Of a stretch of DNA of 64,000 bases, positions 62,165 through 64,000 are shown one piece after another. The notes under the pieces are model-generated. The model ran no database searches and was not told where the DNA came from. It saw nothing but the letters and a program-made list of their open reading frames with translations. The position numbers were made by a program, and so were the translations under genes. The first letter of the stretch is position 1. Each line of letters begins with the position of its first letter. Source of the stretch: VAZQ01 sp963817135 (GTDB lineage Bacteria; Pseudomonadota; Alphaproteobacteria; Rhizobiales; Xanthobacteraceae); contig CAWFNG010000015.1 of assembly GCA_963817135.1 (NCBI GenBank), positions 248,001-312,000 of the forward strand. Reading direction: 5' to 3'.

Positions 62165-62546
62165 CCGCATAAACGCGAATCTGCGAGGAGCCCGGAAACA
62201 TTCGAGTATTAGGCGGATGCTGACTACAGTTTCACGAAACTTGAAAATTTGATTTTTAATTCCTGGGTCCCTCGCGCAACAGAAACGCAACTGAAACGAT
62301 GTCGCTAACTTGAATATTTGATTTTAAATCAGGATCCCCTGAACTGCGAGGGCTTCGTCGTACTGCACTACCTTTTTAAATTCGAGCCGGGGCAGATTTG
62401 GCGTCAACGGCGTCCGGGTAACCGCGAGGAGCCACTCGGCGACATGAGCGATCCAAGCTTATTCGCATATGCGATGAAGCGATAGAGTCATACGATGCGC
62501 TTATATGTGTCACGTATGGCTCGCAGTATAGAAAGGACCCACAGCT
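62165..62546. other. Intergenic region with imperfect direct repeats
   Basis: Two imperfect copies of a roughly 33-base AT-rich unit, ACTTGAAAATTTGATTTTTA (from 62239) and ACTTGAATATTTGATTTTAA (from 62308), each followed by a variant of CTGGGTCCC or AGGATCCCC, are about 70 bases apart. They could be operator or recombination sites. No gene recognised in the 380 bases. Confidence 0.5.
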
Positions 62547-62651
62547 ATGGCTGTGACAGTCATTGATACCAATAACAAACTCATTCGGTTCACACAGGAG
62601 ATCCGCGAGTTTGTACGCGAGAATATGTTCTCGCCCCAAGTCCTGGACTGA
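62547..62651 (+). pseudogene. 34-codon frame resembling the start of a phage head protein
   Basis: The frame MAVTVIDTNNKLIRFTQEIR ending SPQVLD follows an AAAGGA site. The opening resembles, by memory only, the N-termini of phage major head proteins (TVIxTNNxLIRFTxEI...REFVREN...FSP). It stops abruptly at 62651 and nothing phage-like follows, so at most it is a prophage scar. Confidence 0.25.
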
Positions 62652-62754
62652 CCGAGAGCGCGGGTCTATTCGTTTTTCATCAAATTGGACATTGATCACA
62701 CAACCAGAACGTTGGCTCCTGGGTTCCCTTTGCGCAGCAATTGGCGGGCGAGGG

Positions 62755-63621
62755 TCACGCACCGCCCTCCCACGACTTTTTCACAAGCGCGGCAATACTC
62801 TTAAAAAGCTCTGCGTTCGCTTCAACCATTTCCCTATCGATTGTAATGCGAATGGTCTTTGGCTTTCGAACATAGGCAATGTTTTTCGCGTCGAGAATAC
62901 CAGCAGCTTCATCCTGTAAGGATTGAGCTATACGAAACAAAAGCAGAGATTTGGGTAAAGTGCGCCTGTGCAGCCACATATAATTCGAGCCGCCCACTGT
63001 GATTGCGACGTAGGCTTTGAGATAGTTTAGTACAGACTCGCCGAACACGCTGCTTGTGACGTTCGCCAACGCGTCTGCGGCTTCAAGGGTCCATTTGGCT
63101 TTCTTGGTCCAATCCTCCCGAGTGTAATTTCTATCCTCGCCGAGGGACGTTCCATCGTCAATTTCTTCATAGGTGTCCAGAACCTTTGTGAAAGACAAAC
63201 TCCGCTTGCCGTGGGCGGCCAACATAGAAACTTGAACCGCAATTATGGGAATTGAATGACTCAGCAAATGAATGACGTTGAAAAAACGGCGGTTGATGTG
63301 TTCGGCCACCAATATCGCGACGTGTTGTCGCTGTGGCCATTTACGCTTCTCGTTATCCCAATACTCAATCGTTCGGATTATGTGTGTCTCGTCAGTTTCG
63401 CCGAGCATTACCTCGACCTCGTACATCGAGTCGTCTTCTGGATTTTTTAGGAGAATGTCCAGACGGCCGCCATACGATTGTTGTCGTTCCTTCGCGATGG
63501 TTTCAAGTTCACCAAGGCCAAGACACGCTGGATTTTCAACGATCTGATCCTGTAACCAATACTCGTCAAACCCTGCCTCTCGAATTGAAAGCGATTGGGC
63601 GATTTCTATCTCGTCAGACAT
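62755..63621 (-). CDS. Putative PD-(D/E)XK-like nuclease-fold protein (288 aa)
   Basis: A 288-residue cytosolic protein. Residues 35-75 have the look of a restriction-endonuclease core: LETIAKERQQSYGGRLDILL with the acidic residue after GGRL, then MYEVEVMLGETDE where ExE stands for the usual ExK. A conserved-looking helical part follows (IIRTIEYWDNEKRKWPQRQH, HVAILVAEHINRRFFNVIHL). The C-terminal 80 residues are helical. The missing Lys could mean altered chemistry or lost activity. Lower GC than the core genes and isolated from other defence genes. A nuclease role is inference from the motif pattern. Confidence 0.6.
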   Translation of the reverse strand: MSDEIEIAQSLSIREAGFDEYWLQDQIVENPACLGLGELETIAKERQQSYGGRLDILLKNPEDDSMYEVEVMLGETDETHIIRTIEYWDNEKRKWPQRQHVAILVAEHINRRFFNVIHLLSHSIPIIAVQVSMLAAHGKRSLSFTKVLDTYEEIDDGTSLGEDRNYTREDWTKKAKWTLEAADALANVTSSVFGESVLNYLKAYVAITVGGSNYMWLHRRTLPKSLLLFRIAQSLQDEAAGILDAKNIAYVRKPKTIRITIDREMVEANAELFKSIAALVKKSWEGGA

Positions 63622-63751
63622 GGCTATCTCTGTCCTCGAACAACTAATCTAGTCGGCCGACGGACCCCTCAACTTGATCCGACGCTCGTTCGATGAGCCA
63701 AACAGCTTGCGGGCAAGCGCGATCCGTCATCGCTTTCGATCCGGTCGGGCT

Positions 63752-64000
63752 TCAGTTGAGATTGAAGCGGATTGGCACGGTCACATTCACGCGTTCGCCC
63801 CTCAATTCGGCGGGCGGAGCCGGAAAGGGCTGCGCGCGCTGCAAAAGCGCGAGCGCCTCCGCATCGAGGGCGGCGGCGCCGGAGCTTTGCAACACGCGGC
63901 TTTCGAGCACCCGTCCTTGCCGGTCGAGAGTAAAGAAAACTTGCGCCACGCCGTGCTCACCACGCAATTGCGCCTCCGGGGGTAGCCTTGTAACGCTCGA
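63752..64000 (-). CDS. TonB C-terminal domain protein, truncated by window edge
   Basis: C-terminal 80 residues of an energy-transducing TonB-family protein, whose periplasmic domain contacts the TonB box of outer-membrane receptors. Seen: RGEHGVAQVFFTLDRQGRVL, SGAAALDAEALALLQRAQPF and VNVTVPIRFNLN. The frame is open to the window edge (LPPEAQLRGE), but the family's YKxYPPEA motif is split: ERYK lies in another frame just before, at 63985-63998, so one more small indel may sit here. The rest of the gene and any ExbBD lie to the right. Confidence 0.8.
   Translation of the reverse strand, partial: SSVTRLPPEAQLRGEHGVAQVFFTLDRQGRVLESRVLQSSGAAALDAEALALLQRAQPFPAPPAELRGERVNVTVPIRFNLN

Noticed and set aside
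62376..62762. A 128-codon frame on the minus strand
   Set aside because: Composition is atypical, no start signal or motif is present, and it covers the direct-repeat region and the 34-codon plus-strand frame.

Overview
The window looks like chromosomal DNA of a GC-rich alphaproteobacterium of the order Hyphomicrobiales (Rhizobiales), probably near Bradyrhizobium/Xanthobacteraceae. Grounds: the gene order ffh-rpsP-rimM-trmD-rplS-leuC-leuD, abundant solute-binding proteins (tripartite-tricarboxylate and ABC_sub_bind types), an Omp25-type barrel, and several families of long palindromic intergenic repeats of the kind scattered through Bradyrhizobium-like genomes. This is inference from gene content, not from a 16S gene.

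Layout. 1-5.9 kb: 3' four fifths of an RND efflux permease, a glycosyltransferase behind a NusG-like antiterminator, and a chromate transporter. 6.0-9.4 kb: an orphan molybdenum-hydroxylase large subunit and a frameshifted glutathionyl-hydroquinone reductase. 9.5-18.4 kb: an envelope-stress block with four tiny secreted or membrane proteins, an OmpR-type two-component system, OsmC, two more small exported or membrane proteins and a complete two-gene RND pump. 18.4-29.6 kb: an outer-membrane barrel and a catabolic cluster (dehalogenase-like hydrolase, secreted RidA homologue, cupin, ABC binding protein, VOC protein, Gfo/Idh dehydrogenase, GMC oxidoreductase, second Mo-hydroxylase large subunit). 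29.7-40.6 kb: core genes (asd, a CitE-like lyase, leuD, leuC, rplS, trmD, rimM, rpsP, ffh). 40.6-45.9 kb: a split TPP enzyme, a KdpDE-like two-component pair and a DUF3108 exported protein. 46.0-54.2 kb: a probable defence island that begins in a truncated tRNA-Ser(CGA). It holds an antitoxin fragment, an MmeI-like adenine methyltransferase, an SF2 helicase, a GIY-YIG nuclease and a DUF262/HNH (GmrSD-like) protein, all broken by small indels. 54.3-64 kb: an NlpD-like lipoprotein, an IS110 remnant, solute-binding proteins, and accessory genes including a CAP protein, a PD-(D/E)XK-like protein and a TonB C-terminus cut by the window edge.

How the parts may work together. The methyltransferase, helicase and GIY-YIG nuclease overlap by a few bases at each junction and look like one translationally coupled restriction-type operon; I cannot match the trio with certainty to a named defence system. 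The two-component system at 10.7-12.8 kb sits between small envelope proteins and the RND pump and may regulate them. The ffh-to-leuD run is ordinary housekeeping.

Caution. Frameshifts are unusually common: at least 15 in 46.3-52.0 kb, and single ones in rpsP, ffh, kdpD, the nlpD-like gene, the DUF262 gene, the reductase gene and several in a DUF429 gene. The protein matches on both sides of each are well conserved and almost no nonsense codons are seen. That pattern fits base-calling or assembly indels at least as well as real gene decay, so entries labelled pseudogene should be read as disrupted in this sequence.
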